From Bosea sp. ANAM02 (GTDB taxonomy: Bacteria; Pseudomonadota; Alphaproteobacteria; Rhizobiales; Beijerinckiaceae), in contig NZ_AP022848.1 in assembly GCF_011764485.1 (NCBI RefSeq), forward strand, positions 400,001-464,000: a DNA stretch of 64,000 nt, written 5' to 3'. The notes beneath the pieces were generated by a model that saw only the letters and a program-made list of their open reading frames with translations, was not told the origin of the DNA and made no database searches. Position 1 is the first letter of the stretch. Each line of letters starts with the position of its first letter. The position numbers and the translations under genes were made by a program. Of this stretch, positions 45,152 to 54,259 are shown one piece after another.

Positions 45152-46851
45152 GGCAGGACTCCCTGGGGCAGTTTCTGGGCGAAGAGGCTGGTGGAGGCCA
45201 TCAGGCCGACGGTGACGAGTACGGTCACGGCCGCCAGCGCCGAGGCATAGGTGGAATCGCCGCCCTGCTCGAAGGAGAACACGACGACGCCGAGCGTCTC
45301 CGCGCCGGACGACCAGAGCAGGGCCGAGACGGTGAGCTCGTTGAAGGCGGTCAGGAAGACCAGGAGCGCGCCCGCGACGGCGGCCGGCGCGACCAGAGGG
45401 AAGATGATCGTGACGAGGCGACGCGGCAGGCCGGCGCCGGCGATCTGGGCGGCCTCCTCCAGGGTGCGGTCGATCTGGAGATAGCCGCTGATGACAGGCC
45501 TGAGGCCCAGCACGAGGAAGCGGGCGAGATAGGCGAAGACGATGATCCAGATCGTGTTGTAGAGCGAGACGTTCAGCACCGGCAGGGGCTTGAGGAAGAG
45601 CAGGATCGCGGCGATGGCGAGCACGACGCCGGGCATGGCATAGGGCAGTTCCGCAGCGAGATTGAGCAGGCGCAGGGCGCGGGACTTCTTCCAGACGATG
45701 AAATAGCCGAGCGGCACGCAGATCAGCACGATCAGGGTGGCCGCGCCCGCCGACATCAGGAAGGAATTGACGAAGGCGCGCTTGGAGGCGGCGTGCTCGA
45801 ACAGCACATAGGCGTAGTTGGCGAGCGTTGCGGTCTTCGCGTTCAGCGGCACGCCGAAGGCGGGGATCAGCGAGGTCGAGAGCAGGCCGAGGAAGGGCAT
45901 GGCGAGCACGAGGATGGCGAAGGCCCACAACCCGATCTCGACCGGGCGGCGCCAGCGGCCGAGCTCGAAGGGGCGCGCCGCGCTCGAGGTCGTGGTGATC
46001 CGGAAATCGCGCCGGCGCAGCATGACGTCCTGCATGAGGATGCCGGCCATCGCGATCAGGCCGATCAGCAGGGAAAGGATCGCCACCTCGGAAAGCACGC
46101 CGGGGCCGAGGCCCGCGAGGCGCTGGTAGATCAGCGTCGGCAGGACGAGGAAATTGCCGGGAATGCCGAGGAAGGCGGGAATGCCGAAATTGCCGAGGCT
46201 GGAGACGAAGCAAAGCGCGATGCCGGCGACGAGCGGCGGCGTCATCAGCGGCAGGACGACGGTACGCAGCACCGTGAGAGGGCTCGCGCCGGCGGCGAGG
46301 CCGGCCTCGATCAGTTCCTTGGGCAGGGCGCGCAGGCCCGCGCGCAGGGTCAGGAAGACCAATGGCGCATATTGCAGGCCGAGCAGCAGGATGATGCCTT
46401 CGCGCGAATAGAGCGGGTTGCGGCTGCCGAGCGGCGGCGCCGTGCCGATCAGCTTCAGCAGCGTGCTCGACGGGCCGAAGAGCTGCAGCCAGGCGAGCGC
46501 GGTGACCTGCGGCGCGATCATCAGCGGCAGGACGAAGCAGAAGGTGAAGGCGTTGCGGGCGCGGATATCGGTCAGCGTCGCGAGCAATGCGACCGTCCCG
46601 CCGATCAGCGTCGCGAGAATCGTGCCGGCGATGGCGGTGGTAAGGCTGTTCCAGGTCGCCGTCCAGGTCGCGGGGCTCGCCATGACCTTGCCGAGCGCCG
46701 TCGCCGAGAGCTGGCCGCTGGGGGCGAGGCCCTCGACGATCAGACGCCCGATCGGCAGCAGCGACAGCAAGGCGACGAGGCCGACGAGCCCCCAGAGGAG
46801 GCCCGTCTCCTCGACGCGCGTGCGCAGCGTCGCGGGATCGGCGAGAGTCAT
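45139..46851 (-). CDS. ABC importer permease, two-domain FbpB/AfuB-like
   Basis: The 570-aa inner-membrane protein contains two binding-protein-dependent permease domains in tandem, each with about six helices. The EAA-type coupling loops are visible as LIEAGLAAGASPLTVLRTVVLPLMTPPLVAG (near 185-215) and LEEAAQIAGAGLPRRLVTIIFPLVAPA (near 470-495). This fused form is typical of Fe3+, phosphonate and AfuB hexose-phosphate importers. The ATG at 46851 follows the binding-protein stop by 17 bases; a GTG at 46857 is possible. Confidence 0.92.
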   Translation of the reverse strand: MTLADPATLRTRVEETGLLWGLVGLVALLSLLPIGRLIVEGLAPSGQLSATALGKVMASPATWTATWNSLTTAIAGTILATLIGGTVALLATLTDIRARNAFTFCFVLPLMIAPQVTALAWLQLFGPSSTLLKLIGTAPPLGSRNPLYSREGIILLLGLQYAPLVFLTLRAGLRALPKELIEAGLAAGASPLTVLRTVVLPLMTPPLVAGIALCFVSSLGNFGIPAFLGIPGNFLVLPTLIYQRLAGLGPGVLSEVAILSLLIGLIAMAGILMQDVMLRRRDFRITTTSSAARPFELGRWRRPVEIGLWAFAILVLAMPFLGLLSTSLIPAFGVPLNAKTATLANYAYVLFEHAASKRAFVNSFLMSAGAATLIVLICVPLGYFIVWKKSRALRLLNLAAELPYAMPGVVLAIAAILLFLKPLPVLNVSLYNTIWIIVFAYLARFLVLGLRPVISGYLQIDRTLEEAAQIAGAGLPRRLVTIIFPLVAPAAVAGALLVFLTAFNELTVSALLWSSGAETLGVVVFSFEQGGDSTYASALAAVTVLVTVGLMASTSLFAQKLPQGVLPWRD

Positions 46852-46868
46852 GCGCACCGCGTCCGGCC

Positions 46869-47876
46869 TCAGTTGCCGAACATGGTGGCGAAGCGGACCT
46901 TGTCGGCCTCCGTCGCCTTGACCACGGCCGCGATGTCGGAGGCCATGACGTTGATCTTGGTGCCCGCGGGCAGCCAGGCCGGCGAGCCGATACTGGGCTT
47001 GGCCGGGATATAGCCCATCGCAAGCGCCAGCTTCTGCCCGTCATCGGAGAGGATGAAGTCGACGAAGGCCTTGGCGGCGGCCTCGTTCTTCGTGGTCTTC
47101 ACGATCGCGACGGGTTCGGTCACGGCCGGCGCGCCCTCCTTGGGGAAGACGAATTCGATCGGCGAGCCCTGTTTCTTGGCGTTGTAGGCCATGAAATCGA
47201 CGAGCACGCCATAGGCCTTCTCGCCGGTCGCGACGGATTTCAGCACGGCGCCGTTGCCGCGCACGGCGACGGCCTCGTTGGCCTTCAGCCCCTCGAACAG
47301 CTTCCAGCCGAGATCGGGACGCGCCGTCATGGTCGAGAGCATGATCGCGGCCGCGCCCGAATAGAGCGGGCTCGGCATCGCGATCTGGCCCTTGTAGGAG
47401 GGTTTGTCGAGATCGGTCCAGGAGGTCGGCTTCTCCTTGGCCGCGGTGTTGTAGGCGATGCCTGTGGTGATCAGCTTCGAGCCGAAATAGGTCTTGTCGG
47501 CGTCGAAGGAGCCGGGCTGAAGACCGTCGGTCCTGGCGCCGGGATAGGCGAGGAGCTGCTTCTGGCCCTTCAGGATCTCCATGCTCGCGGCATCCGCGAT
47601 CAGCAGGACGTCGGCGCCGGGCTGGCCGGCCGAGATCTCGGCGGCGAGCTTGCCCATGATCTCGGTCGTGCCGGAGCGGAAGATCTCGATCTCGACATTC
47701 GGATAGGCCTTCTTGAAGGCGGCGGTGGTCTGGGCCGCGTCCTTCTCCGGCTGCGAGGTGTAGAGCACGAGCTTGCCGGACGGTGCCTGGGCGAAGGCGG
47801 GCGCGGCGGCAAGCAGGGCGGCAGCGGCGGTCATCATCAGGCCGTGTCGCGTGAAGCGGCGTCGTGTCAGGGTCAT
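46869..47876 (-). CDS. ABC importer periplasmic substrate-binding protein, iron/sugar-phosphate class
   Basis: The 335-aa protein has a twin-arginine export signal (MTLTRRRFTRHGLMMTAAAALLAAAPAFAQ, cleavage near residue 30) and a class II binding protein fold. Landmarks are LVLYTSQPEKDAAQTTAAFKKAYPNVEIEIFRSGTTEIMGKL, VLLIADAASMEILKGQ and the hinge GKAYGVLVDFMAYNA. The conserved Tyr pair that binds Fe3+ in FbpA-type proteins is not obvious, which leaves organophosphate or phosphonate binding open. It is the first gene of an operon SBP-permease-ATPase-MBL-surE. Confidence 0.9.
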   Translation of the reverse strand: MTLTRRRFTRHGLMMTAAAALLAAAPAFAQAPSGKLVLYTSQPEKDAAQTTAAFKKAYPNVEIEIFRSGTTEIMGKLAAEISAGQPGADVLLIADAASMEILKGQKQLLAYPGARTDGLQPGSFDADKTYFGSKLITTGIAYNTAAKEKPTSWTDLDKPSYKGQIAMPSPLYSGAAAIMLSTMTARPDLGWKLFEGLKANEAVAVRGNGAVLKSVATGEKAYGVLVDFMAYNAKKQGSPIEFVFPKEGAPAVTEPVAIVKTTKNEAAAKAFVDFILSDDGQKLALAMGYIPAKPSIGSPAWLPAGTKINVMASDIAAVVKATEADKVRFATMFGN

Positions 47877-47996
47877 GGTTTCGTCTCCTCCGTTGTCGCG
47901 ATGCCGACCTTTACGCCAAACGCGCCGGTCGATCTTCGTGTCAGATCGTCTTTTGCCGGCCATCCGCGTTGCGTTGCGGCCGGCGGCCATCTTCCT

Positions 47997-49232
47997 TCAC
48001 AGAAGCAGCTCCGGGTTTTCAAGGGCCTCGCGCAGATCGACCATGAAACGGGCCGCCGCGACGCCGTCGACGATGCGGTGATCCGAGGACAGCGTGAAAC
48101 TCGCCATCGGCCGGAGCACGATCTCTCCGCCGCGCCCGACCGGCTTGTCGATGGTGCGGCCGACGGCGAGGATCGCGCCCTGCGGCGGGTTGATGATCGC
48201 GGTGAACGAGTCGACGCCATACATGCCGAGATTGGAGATGGTGAAGGTGCCGCCGCCGAGCTCGGCCGGGGTCAGGGTCCTCTTGGCCATGCCCTCGCGG
48301 AGACGGGCGAATTCGCGGGCCATGGCGGGGATGTCCATGCCGCCGGCATCGCGCAGCACGGGCACGACGAGGTCGCCGTCGCGTTCCATGGCGATGCCGA
48401 TATCGATGCGCTCGTGGAAGCGGGTCGCTTCGCCTTCAGTGGAGGCGTTGATGACCGGGTGATCGCGCAGGATGCGGGCCGCGACGCGGGCGATCAGCAC
48501 CGTCAGGCTGGGCTTGGGCGCGCCGATACGCTCGTGACGCCTGGCGAGGCGGCCGAGCAGGTCGCGCGCGGCGCTCATCTCGATCTCGGACGTCAGATAG
48601 AAATGCGGGGCGGTGCGCATGCTCTCGGAGAGCCGGTTCGCGACGATGCGGCGGATCGCGGAGAAGGGCTGCAGCCGGTCTCCGGAAGCAGTTGCCGAGG
48701 GGGCCGTTGCGGGGCGTGCCTCCTGCGCCGCAGCGCAGCGCGGCCGCTGTTCCATATGGCGCTTCACGTCGGCTTCGCCGATGCGTCCGCGCGGACCGGT
48801 GCCGCCTACGGTCCTGAGGTCGAGGCCGTTCTGGCGGGCGATGCGGCGGGCGAGCGGGGTCGCGCGCAGGCCGGATGGGCTCGCTGCGGCCGCAATCACC
48901 GGAGCGGCCGGCGCCTCGGTCTTCGAAACGGATGTGGCAGCCGCCACGGTGGCCGCAGCGGCTGCCGGCTCGGACGGTGTGGTGGCGGCCTCACCATCGA
49001 GGTAGATCCACGCAACGGGTGTTCCGACGGAGATCGGCACGCCAATCTGCGCCTTGATGTTCCGGATCGCGCCGGTGGCGGGGGCCTCGACCTCCATCAC
49101 GGCCTTGTTGGTGCCGATCTCGAAGATCGTGTCGCCCTGGCGGACACGGTCGCCTTCCTTGACATGCCAGGCCTCGATCGTGCCCGTCTCCATGTCCATG
49201 TCGACCTTGGGAAGGATGACCTCGATGGGCAT
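47997..49232 (-). CDS. 2-oxo-acid dehydrogenase complex E2, dihydrolipoyl acyltransferase
   Basis: The 411-aa protein has an N-terminal lipoyl domain with the lipoylated Lys43 in GTNKAVMEVEAP, an Ala-rich linker (80-120), a peripheral subunit-binding domain (ATPLARRIARQNGLDLRTVGGTGPRGRIGEADVKRHM, about 123-162) and a catalytic acyltransferase domain ending SSDHRIVDGVAAARFM with the catalytic His. It moves the acyl group from E1 to CoA. Its start overlaps the E1-beta stop by one base (TGATG). No E3 gene is in this cluster. Confidence 0.93.
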   Translation of the reverse strand: MPIEVILPKVDMDMETGTIEAWHVKEGDRVRQGDTIFEIGTNKAVMEVEAPATGAIRNIKAQIGVPISVGTPVAWIYLDGEAATTPSEPAAAAATVAAATSVSKTEAPAAPVIAAAASPSGLRATPLARRIARQNGLDLRTVGGTGPRGRIGEADVKRHMEQRPRCAAAQEARPATAPSATASGDRLQPFSAIRRIVANRLSESMRTAPHFYLTSEIEMSAARDLLGRLARRHERIGAPKPSLTVLIARVAARILRDHPVINASTEGEATRFHERIDIGIAMERDGDLVVPVLRDAGGMDIPAMAREFARLREGMAKRTLTPAELGGGTFTISNLGMYGVDSFTAIINPPQGAILAVGRTIDKPVGRGGEIVLRPMASFTLSSDHRIVDGVAAARFMVDLREALENPELLL

Positions 49233-50254
49233 CAGGCTTCCCCGCGGCGGACGAGATTGGCGGCGGCGGTGACGATGTCGTCCTCCTGAGGGACGGCTGC
49301 CTTCTCCAGGACCGGATTGTATGGGATCGGCGCATCGGCGCCGCCAAGCCGGATGATCGGTGCATCCAGGAAATCGAAGACCTCGCTCTCGGCGATCATC
49401 GCCGAGATCTCGGCGCCGATGCCCATGGTCTTCACGCCCTCGTAGACGACGAGCAGGCGATGCGTCTTGCGCACGCTCTCGGCGATCGTGGTGAAGTCGA
49501 TCGGGCGGATCGAGCGCAGGTCGATCACCTCGGCCGAGATGCCTTCGGTCGCCAGACGCTCGGCCGCGGCCTCCGCCTTGCGGGCCATGATCGAGGAGCC
49601 GACGATGGTGACATCCGTGCCTTCGCGGCGGATCGCGGCCTTGCCGATCGGCACGCGATAGGCCTCCGCCGGGACGTGGCCCTTGGTCTTGTAGAGCAGC
49701 TTGTGCTCGAAGATCAGGACGGGGTTGGGATCATCGATCGCGGCGAGCAGCATGCCCTTGGCGTCGTGCGGCGTGCTCGGCTGGAGCACCTTGAGGCCGG
49801 GAACATGGGCGAACCAGGCTTCCAGGCTCTGGCTGTGCTGGGCGGCCGCACCGGTGCCGGAGCCGCCGGGCAGGCGCACGACCATCGGGACGCTGGCCTT
49901 GCCGCCGAACATGAAGCGGATCTTGGCCGCCTGGTTGACGAGCTGCTCCATGGCGAGGGTGACGAAATCCGAGAACTGGATTTCGAGTACCGGGCGCATG
50001 CCGGTGATCGCGGCGCCCACCGCCGCCCCGGCGATGCCGAGCTCGCTGATCGGGGTGTCGATCACGCGCTCCTTGCCGAAGCGGTGAACGAGATCGCCGG
50101 AGACGCCGAAGGCGCCGCCATAGACGCCGACATCCTCGCCAAAGAGGAAGACGCGCTCGTCGGCTTCCATCGCCTGACCGAGCGCCTCGCGCACGGCCTC
50201 GGCATAGGAGAGCTCGCGGATCTCCCTCACGGCTTCTAGCGTCTCAGAGGGCAT
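49232..50254 (-). CDS. 2-oxo-acid dehydrogenase E1 component, beta subunit
   Basis: The 340-aa subunit pairs with E1-alpha to decarboxylate a 2-oxo acid with thiamine diphosphate. It shows [28 protein letters not shown] near the start, [32 protein letters not shown], and a C-terminal transketolase-like domain with [15 protein letters not shown]. The ATG at 50254 overlaps the E1-alpha end by 11 bases; a GTG at 50263 is an alternative. Similar alpha/beta pairs act on pyruvate, acetoin or branched-chain acids, and the substrate here is not fixed by sequence. Confidence 0.93.
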   Translation of the reverse strand: MPSETLEAVREIRELSYAEAVREALGQAMEADERVFLFGEDVGVYGGAFGVSGDLVHRFGKERVIDTPISELGIAGAAVGAAITGMRPVLEIQFSDFVTLAMEQLVNQAAKIRFMFGGKASVPMVVRLPGGSGTGAAAQHSQSLEAWFAHVPGLKVLQPSTPHDAKGMLLAAIDDPNPVLIFEHKLLYKTKGHVPAEAYRVPIGKAAIRREGTDVTIVGSSIMARKAEAAAERLATEGISAEVIDLRSIRPIDFTTIAESVRKTHRLLVVYEGVKTMGIGAEISAMIAESEVFDFLDAPIIRLGGADAPIPYNPVLEKAAVPQEDDIVTAAANLVRRGEA

Positions 50255-51260
50255 AGACGTCACGGGTCAGGTCTTTCGGATCGGGGTCCGGGCAGGCGCG
50301 GGCGAATTCGACGGCGGCGTCGATGTCGCGCTGGGCGTCCTCTTCGAGCTTCATCAGCGTGGCCGCGTCGAAGCGGTCATGCGCCTTGAGCTCGTCCTCC
50401 AGCCGCCGGATCGGGTCCTGGTTGCGCCATTCCTCGATCTCCTCCTTGGAGCGATAGAGATTGCGGTCGCTCTTGGAATGGCCGCGCCAGCGATAGGTCT
50501 TGCACTCGATCAGCGATGGCCCCTCGCCGGAGCGCGCGCGTGCGATCGCGACCTTCGCGACGGCCGCGACGCCAGCGAGGTCGTTGCCGTCGAGGCAATG
50601 GCCGGGCATGCCATAGGCCGCCGCGCGGTCGGCGACGTTCGCCACCGCCATGGCGTGGCCGATATCCATGGACATGCCGTATTTGTTGTTCTCGCAGACG
50701 AAAACGACCGGCAGCTTCCAGATCGAGGCCATGTTGAGCGCCTCGTGGAAAGCGCCCTCGTTGGAGGCGCCGTCGCCGAAGAAGACCATGCAGACCCGGC
50801 CGTTCTTCTGCGCCTTGATGCTCATGCCGACGCCGACCGCGATCGGCAAGCCGCCGCCGACGATGCCGTTGGCGCCGAGATTGCCGCCCTCGACATCGGC
50901 GATATGCATCGAGCCGCCGCGACCCTTGCAATAGCCGGTCTCCTTGCCGAAGAACTCGGCGAACATCAGCCTGGGCTCGGCGCCGCGGGCGATGCAGTGG
51001 CCATGGCCGCGATGGGTCGAGAGGATGTAGTCGTGCGCTTCGAGCGGCAGCGTCGTGCCCACCGCGCTGGCTTCCTGCCCGATCGAGAGATGCATCGTGC
51101 CGTGGATCAGGCCGCGCATGTAGCTCGCCTCGGCCGCCTCCTCGAACTTGCGGATCAGGTGCATGCGGGTCAGCGCCTGCGCTACCGTCGCATCGTCGAG
51201 CGCGGCGAGTTCCGGCCGCTGGTTAGGCTTCTGGTCGGCGCTCATGGATTCAGCGCTCAT
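50244..51260 (-). CDS. 2-oxo-acid dehydrogenase E1 component, alpha subunit (thiamine diphosphate-binding)
   Basis: The 338-aa subunit holds the thiamine diphosphate motif [31 protein letters not shown], with GDG at 162-164 and NN at 191-192. It also shows [27 protein letters not shown] and the regulatory-loop-like [10 protein letters not shown]. Short E1-alpha proteins with this opening are often acetoin dehydrogenase AcoA-like. The ATG at 51260 has GGAG seven bases upstream and overlaps the oxidoreductase stop in ATGA, so the first two genes are coupled. Confidence 0.94.
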   Translation of the reverse strand: MSAESMSADQKPNQRPELAALDDATVAQALTRMHLIRKFEEAAEASYMRGLIHGTMHLSIGQEASAVGTTLPLEAHDYILSTHRGHGHCIARGAEPRLMFAEFFGKETGYCKGRGGSMHIADVEGGNLGANGIVGGGLPIAVGVGMSIKAQKNGRVCMVFFGDGASNEGAFHEALNMASIWKLPVVFVCENNKYGMSMDIGHAMAVANVADRAAAYGMPGHCLDGNDLAGVAAVAKVAIARARSGEGPSLIECKTYRWRGHSKSDRNLYRSKEEIEEWRNQDPIRRLEDELKAHDRFDAATLMKLEEDAQRDIDAAVEFARACPDPDPKDLTRDVYAL

Positions 51261-52618
51261 TCTTGGGCTCCGGAGGTCAGCGCGGCGATCATCGCGTCCT
51301 GGGCGCGGCGGACCGCGACGATCTTCAGCTTTTCGTCGGGCGTGGCGTCGGCCAGCGTGATGAGTTCGCCCTTGCGGACGGGCCGCGTCATCGTCGCGCC
51401 CTGGGCGAGGCCGATCGGCAGCGCCTTGCGGGCCTGGGCATCGGCGCGGGAGAGGGCGAAGCCGCGATAGCCGTATTCGCCGATGGCATCGAGCGTCTCG
51501 CCGACCGCAAGATCGCGCTTGGCGACACAGCCGACCTCGGAGGTCGGCACCGGCAACGGGCGCATATGGCTCTGGTTGAAGATCACGGCGGCGGCGGCCG
51601 AGAGCGGCACTTCCAGGCTCGTCAGGTGGTAGGGCCGGAAGAAGGAGTAGTACGGGCCGGGGCCGAGATGCAGGTCGCTCATCCGCTCGCGGACGCGGGG
51701 ATGGCGCATCTCGGCGACGGCGAAGACGCCGGGTGCGACGCCCTTGGCAACGGAGAAATCGACGACGCCCCTCCGCGAGAGCAGGCCGCCCTCTTCCTTC
51801 GGGCAGAAATAGTTCTGGAGTTCGTCCTTGGGGGCGGCCGGGCCGTGCATGCCGGGGATATCCGGCACGAAGCCGCAGGCATTGGCGATGGCGACCATCT
51901 CGACCATCGTCTTCGAGCCGTCCACGAACTCCACGAGCATGCGCGGGTTCATGTTCCGGCGTGTGGCTTCCTCGACATAATCGGCCGGGACGGCGTCGAT
52001 GCGGAACGGATTGTTCTTGCCCTTGCCTGCGGCGACGACCGGATAGCCCATGGCGCGGACGAAATTGATCAGCTCCATCGCGGCAGCGGGCTCGTCGCCG
52101 GCGCCGAGCGTGTAGACCACGCCGGCCTTCGCCGCCTCGACCGCGAGATAGGAGCCGATGGTGATGTCGGCCTCGACATTCATCATCACGATATGCTTGC
52201 GCGCCGCGATGGCGGTCAGCGCGACGCGCGAGCCGGCTTCGGGATTGCCGGTGGCGTCGATGATGACGTCGACATTGGGAGAGCGGCAGATCAGGTCGAG
52301 CGAGGTCGTGGCGGCGATGCGGCCTTTGAGCCGCGCCGCGTCGAGCCCGGTCTCGTCGGTCACATTATCGACATCGCCTTTGCGGCCGGCGAGCGCGGCA
52401 GCCTCGGCGACGCGATCCGGCGCGATATCGGCGATCGCCGCGATCTCGATGCCGGTCATCTGGGAGATCTGGACGACGATGTCGGTGCCCATCTGGCCGG
52501 CGCCGATCAGGCCGACGCGGACCGGCTTGCCGGCCCTGGCACGCAGTTCGAGGGCTTCGGCCAGGGACAGGCCGGCGACGGGCGCGCCCAAAGGCGGCTG
52601 CGGCTGGATCGCGGCCAT
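51257..52618 (-). CDS. NAD(P)-dependent oxidoreductase with C-terminal SAF domain (homoserine dehydrogenase-like fold)
   Basis: The 453-aa protein has a Rossmann motif [14 protein letters not shown] at 35-47, a dehydrogenase core similar to homoserine dehydrogenase ([70 protein letters not shown]), and a C-terminal SAF/AFP-like domain from about residue 370 ([23 protein letters not shown]). Such proteins appear in sugar and sugar-acid catabolic operons in Rhizobiales, but I cannot assign a substrate. It heads the operon with the E1/E2 genes and diverges from the SorC regulator across a palindrome-rich region. Confidence 0.82.
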   Translation of the reverse strand: MAAIQPQPPLGAPVAGLSLAEALELRARAGKPVRVGLIGAGQMGTDIVVQISQMTGIEIAAIADIAPDRVAEAAALAGRKGDVDNVTDETGLDAARLKGRIAATTSLDLICRSPNVDVIIDATGNPEAGSRVALTAIAARKHIVMMNVEADITIGSYLAVEAAKAGVVYTLGAGDEPAAAMELINFVRAMGYPVVAAGKGKNNPFRIDAVPADYVEEATRRNMNPRMLVEFVDGSKTMVEMVAIANACGFVPDIPGMHGPAAPKDELQNYFCPKEEGGLLSRRGVVDFSVAKGVAPGVFAVAEMRHPRVRERMSDLHLGPGPYYSFFRPYHLTSLEVPLSAAAAVIFNQSHMRPLPVPTSEVGCVAKRDLAVGETLDAIGEYGYRGFALSRADAQARKALPIGLAQGATMTRPVRKGELITLADATPDEKLKIVAVRRAQDAMIAALTSGAQE

Positions 52619-52635
52619 CGTCGATATCTCTCCCT

Positions 52636-52675
52636 ATGACATATGTTCTTGTGGAGGAACAAAAGAACATGTCAT
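52636..52675. promoter_or_regulatory. SorC operator candidate with ATGTTC/GAACAT half-sites
   Basis: ATGTTC at 52643-52648 and GAACAT at 52665-52670 form an inverted pair inside longer flanks, ATGACAT on the left and ATGTCAT on the right. A central GGAAC adds a further half-site, and another ATGTTC occurs at 52696-52701. Multiple TGTTC-type half-sites are common for SorC/DeoR sugar regulators. The region sits 18 bases upstream of the SAF oxidoreductase start and so overlaps its likely promoter. Confidence 0.65.
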
Positions 52676-52733
52676 TCGTCCTGTCAAGCGCACAGATGTT
52701 CAAACGGGTTGCCTTGGACAGCGCGATGCGGTG

Positions 52734-53795
52734 ATGCTGGCGCGACGCCGCAAGGCGATCCGGTCGGGAGTCGTGGTGGAAGACGCATTCGGAGCAGGGC
52801 AGGTCCAGGGCGAGATGCCGGTGGCGGAGGCGAAGGTCCGCGCCGCCTGGCTCTATTATGTCGAGGGCCTGACCCAGGAGCAGATCGCCGAGGCACTGGG
52901 CCTGAGCCGGATCAAGGTGATCCGCATGCTGGCGGCTGCCCGCTCCGAAGGGCTGGTCAAGATCAGGATCGATGCGCGCTCGGCCCGGCAGGCGGGGCTT
53001 GAGCGCGGGCTCGTCACCGCTTTCGGCCTGAAGGAGGCCGTGGTGGTGCCGGCGGCGCGCGATGCGGCCAGCGTCTCGGCGCTCGTCGGCTATGCCGCGG
53101 GCTTGTGGCTCTCCGACAAGCTGACCGACAACATGTCGCTGGCCGTGGGCTGGGGGCAGACCCTGCATCTGGCGCTGCGGGGCATGCAGCCGCGCCAGGT
53201 CGAGGCGATGTCGGTCGTCTCGCTGCTCGGCGGTCTCACCCATTCGCGCAGTATCAACCCGTCGGCGGTGGCGCGCCGCGTCGCCGACATGTTCGGGGCC
53301 GACTGCTTCCAGTTGACCGCGCCGGTCTTCGTCTCGAATCCCGAGATCCGCGATGCGCTTTGGCGCGAGCCGACCCTGCGGGACCTGCTCGACCGGGCCC
53401 GCGCAGCCGATGTCGCGCTGGTCAGCGTCGGTGATCTCGTGCCGGATTCGACGCTGTTCCGCGAGGGGCTCCTGCCGCAATCGGATCTCGCCGGCTTGAA
53501 GAAGGCCGGGGCGGTCGGCGACCTCGTCTGCCATTTCATCGATGCCGAGGGCGAACTGGTGGACCATCCGGTGAACCGGCGTATCATGGCGGTGAGCCCG
53601 GCCGATCTCAGGGGCATCGGCCTCGTGGCGATCGCGGCCGGCGGCGCCCATAAGGAACATGCGATCCGGGCGGCCTTGCGGGCAAGCGCGGCGAAGGTGC
53701 TGATCACGGACGAAGGCGCTGCCGAGGCCCTGCTGGCCGGCAGCGCGAAACAGGCGACAGAGGGAGCCGAACGGGAGAGACGCCATGGCCAATAA
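52734..53795 (+). CDS. SorC/DeoR-family sugar-binding transcriptional regulator
   Basis: The 353-aa protein has an HTH (RAAWLYYVEGLTQEQIAEALGLSRIKVIRML, about residues 36-66) and the large SorC sugar-binding domain, with AVGWGQTLHLALRGM and SVVSLLGGLTHSRSINPSAVARRVADMFGADCFQLTAPVF. A phosphorylated sugar or sugar acid is the usual effector. The ATG at 52734 was chosen; an ATG at 52815 would also retain the HTH, and the open frame back to 52158 only crosses the divergent gene. It is divergent from the 2-oxo-acid dehydrogenase operon it probably controls. Confidence 0.9.
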   Translation: MLARRRKAIRSGVVVEDAFGAGQVQGEMPVAEAKVRAAWLYYVEGLTQEQIAEALGLSRIKVIRMLAAARSEGLVKIRIDARSARQAGLERGLVTAFGLKEAVVVPAARDAASVSALVGYAAGLWLSDKLTDNMSLAVGWGQTLHLALRGMQPRQVEAMSVVSLLGGLTHSRSINPSAVARRVADMFGADCFQLTAPVFVSNPEIRDALWREPTLRDLLDRARAADVALVSVGDLVPDSTLFREGLLPQSDLAGLKKAGAVGDLVCHFIDAEGELVDHPVNRRIMAVSPADLRGIGLVAIAAGGAHKEHAIRAALRASAAKVLITDEGAAEALLAGSAKQATEGAERERRHGQ

Positions 53796-54141
53796 TTTCG
53801 AGCAGTTCGCGCGCAACTCCCTGCAGTTTCGGCCCTCCGACATCCGCCTCATGCTGGAGCGGGTGCATTCCCATGTCGTGAAGCCGCGCATGTCGGCCGA
53901 GGAACTGCTGGAGGTCGTGCAGGGCCTCGGCTTCGAGACGGTCGAGGCTTTTGGCGACCAGATCGGGCTCGAGCGGCGCACCTCCGAGAGCTGGGCGCGC
54001 TACGGGTTGTCGCGCGATGCGGCGCAATTGTTGCTGGCGCTCTTGAACTATCGCCAGCGCCTGCTCGACGCGATGGACGATTTCGAGAAGACGACCCAGA
54101 TCCCGCTGGACGGGTTCTTCGAGAACCAGCAGCTGCCCTGA
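53785..54141 (+). CDS. Unrecognised 118-aa protein coupled to the SorC regulator
   Basis: I do not recognise the family. The protein is all-helical in appearance, with MLERVHSHVVKPRMSAEELLEVVQGLGFETVEAF followed by GDQIGLERRTSESWARYGLSRDAAQLLLALLNYRQRLLDAM. The second part resembles a helix-turn-helix of the kind where a residue pattern like SESWARYGLS recognises DNA. There is no signal peptide. It overlaps the regulator stop by 11 bases and has GGGAGAGA upstream, so it is cotranscribed and translationally coupled. It could be a small DNA-binding or partner protein of the regulator; this is speculative. Confidence 0.7.
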   Translation: MANNFEQFARNSLQFRPSDIRLMLERVHSHVVKPRMSAEELLEVVQGLGFETVEAFGDQIGLERRTSESWARYGLSRDAAQLLLALLNYRQRLLDAMDDFEKTTQIPLDGFFENQQLP

Positions 54142-54152
54142 ATCGGCATTCG

Positions 54153-54245
54153 CGTCATGGTCGGGCTTGTCCCGACCATCCACGCCTTCCTTCTTGCAAT
54201 GTCGTTTTCAAGACGTGGATGCTCGCCACAAGGGCGAGCATGACG
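54153..54245. repeat. CGTCATGGTCGGG palindromic element, left partner of the pair around 54.2-56.6 kb
   Basis: Contains the hairpins GGTCGGGCTTGTCCCGACC and GCTCGCCACAAGGGCGAGC within a CGTCAT...ATGACG frame. The copy at 56538-56631 is its near-exact reverse complement. It follows the 118-aa gene and precedes the convergent unknown gene, where it could act as a bidirectional terminator. Confidence 0.85.
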
Positions 54246-54259
54246 GCGGTGGCTCCTGC

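Noticed and set aside
52158..52733. N-terminal extension of the SorC regulator frame
   Set aside because: It overlaps the 5' part of the divergent oxidoreductase gene and resembles no SorC protein; starts at 52734 or 52815 give the family N-terminus.
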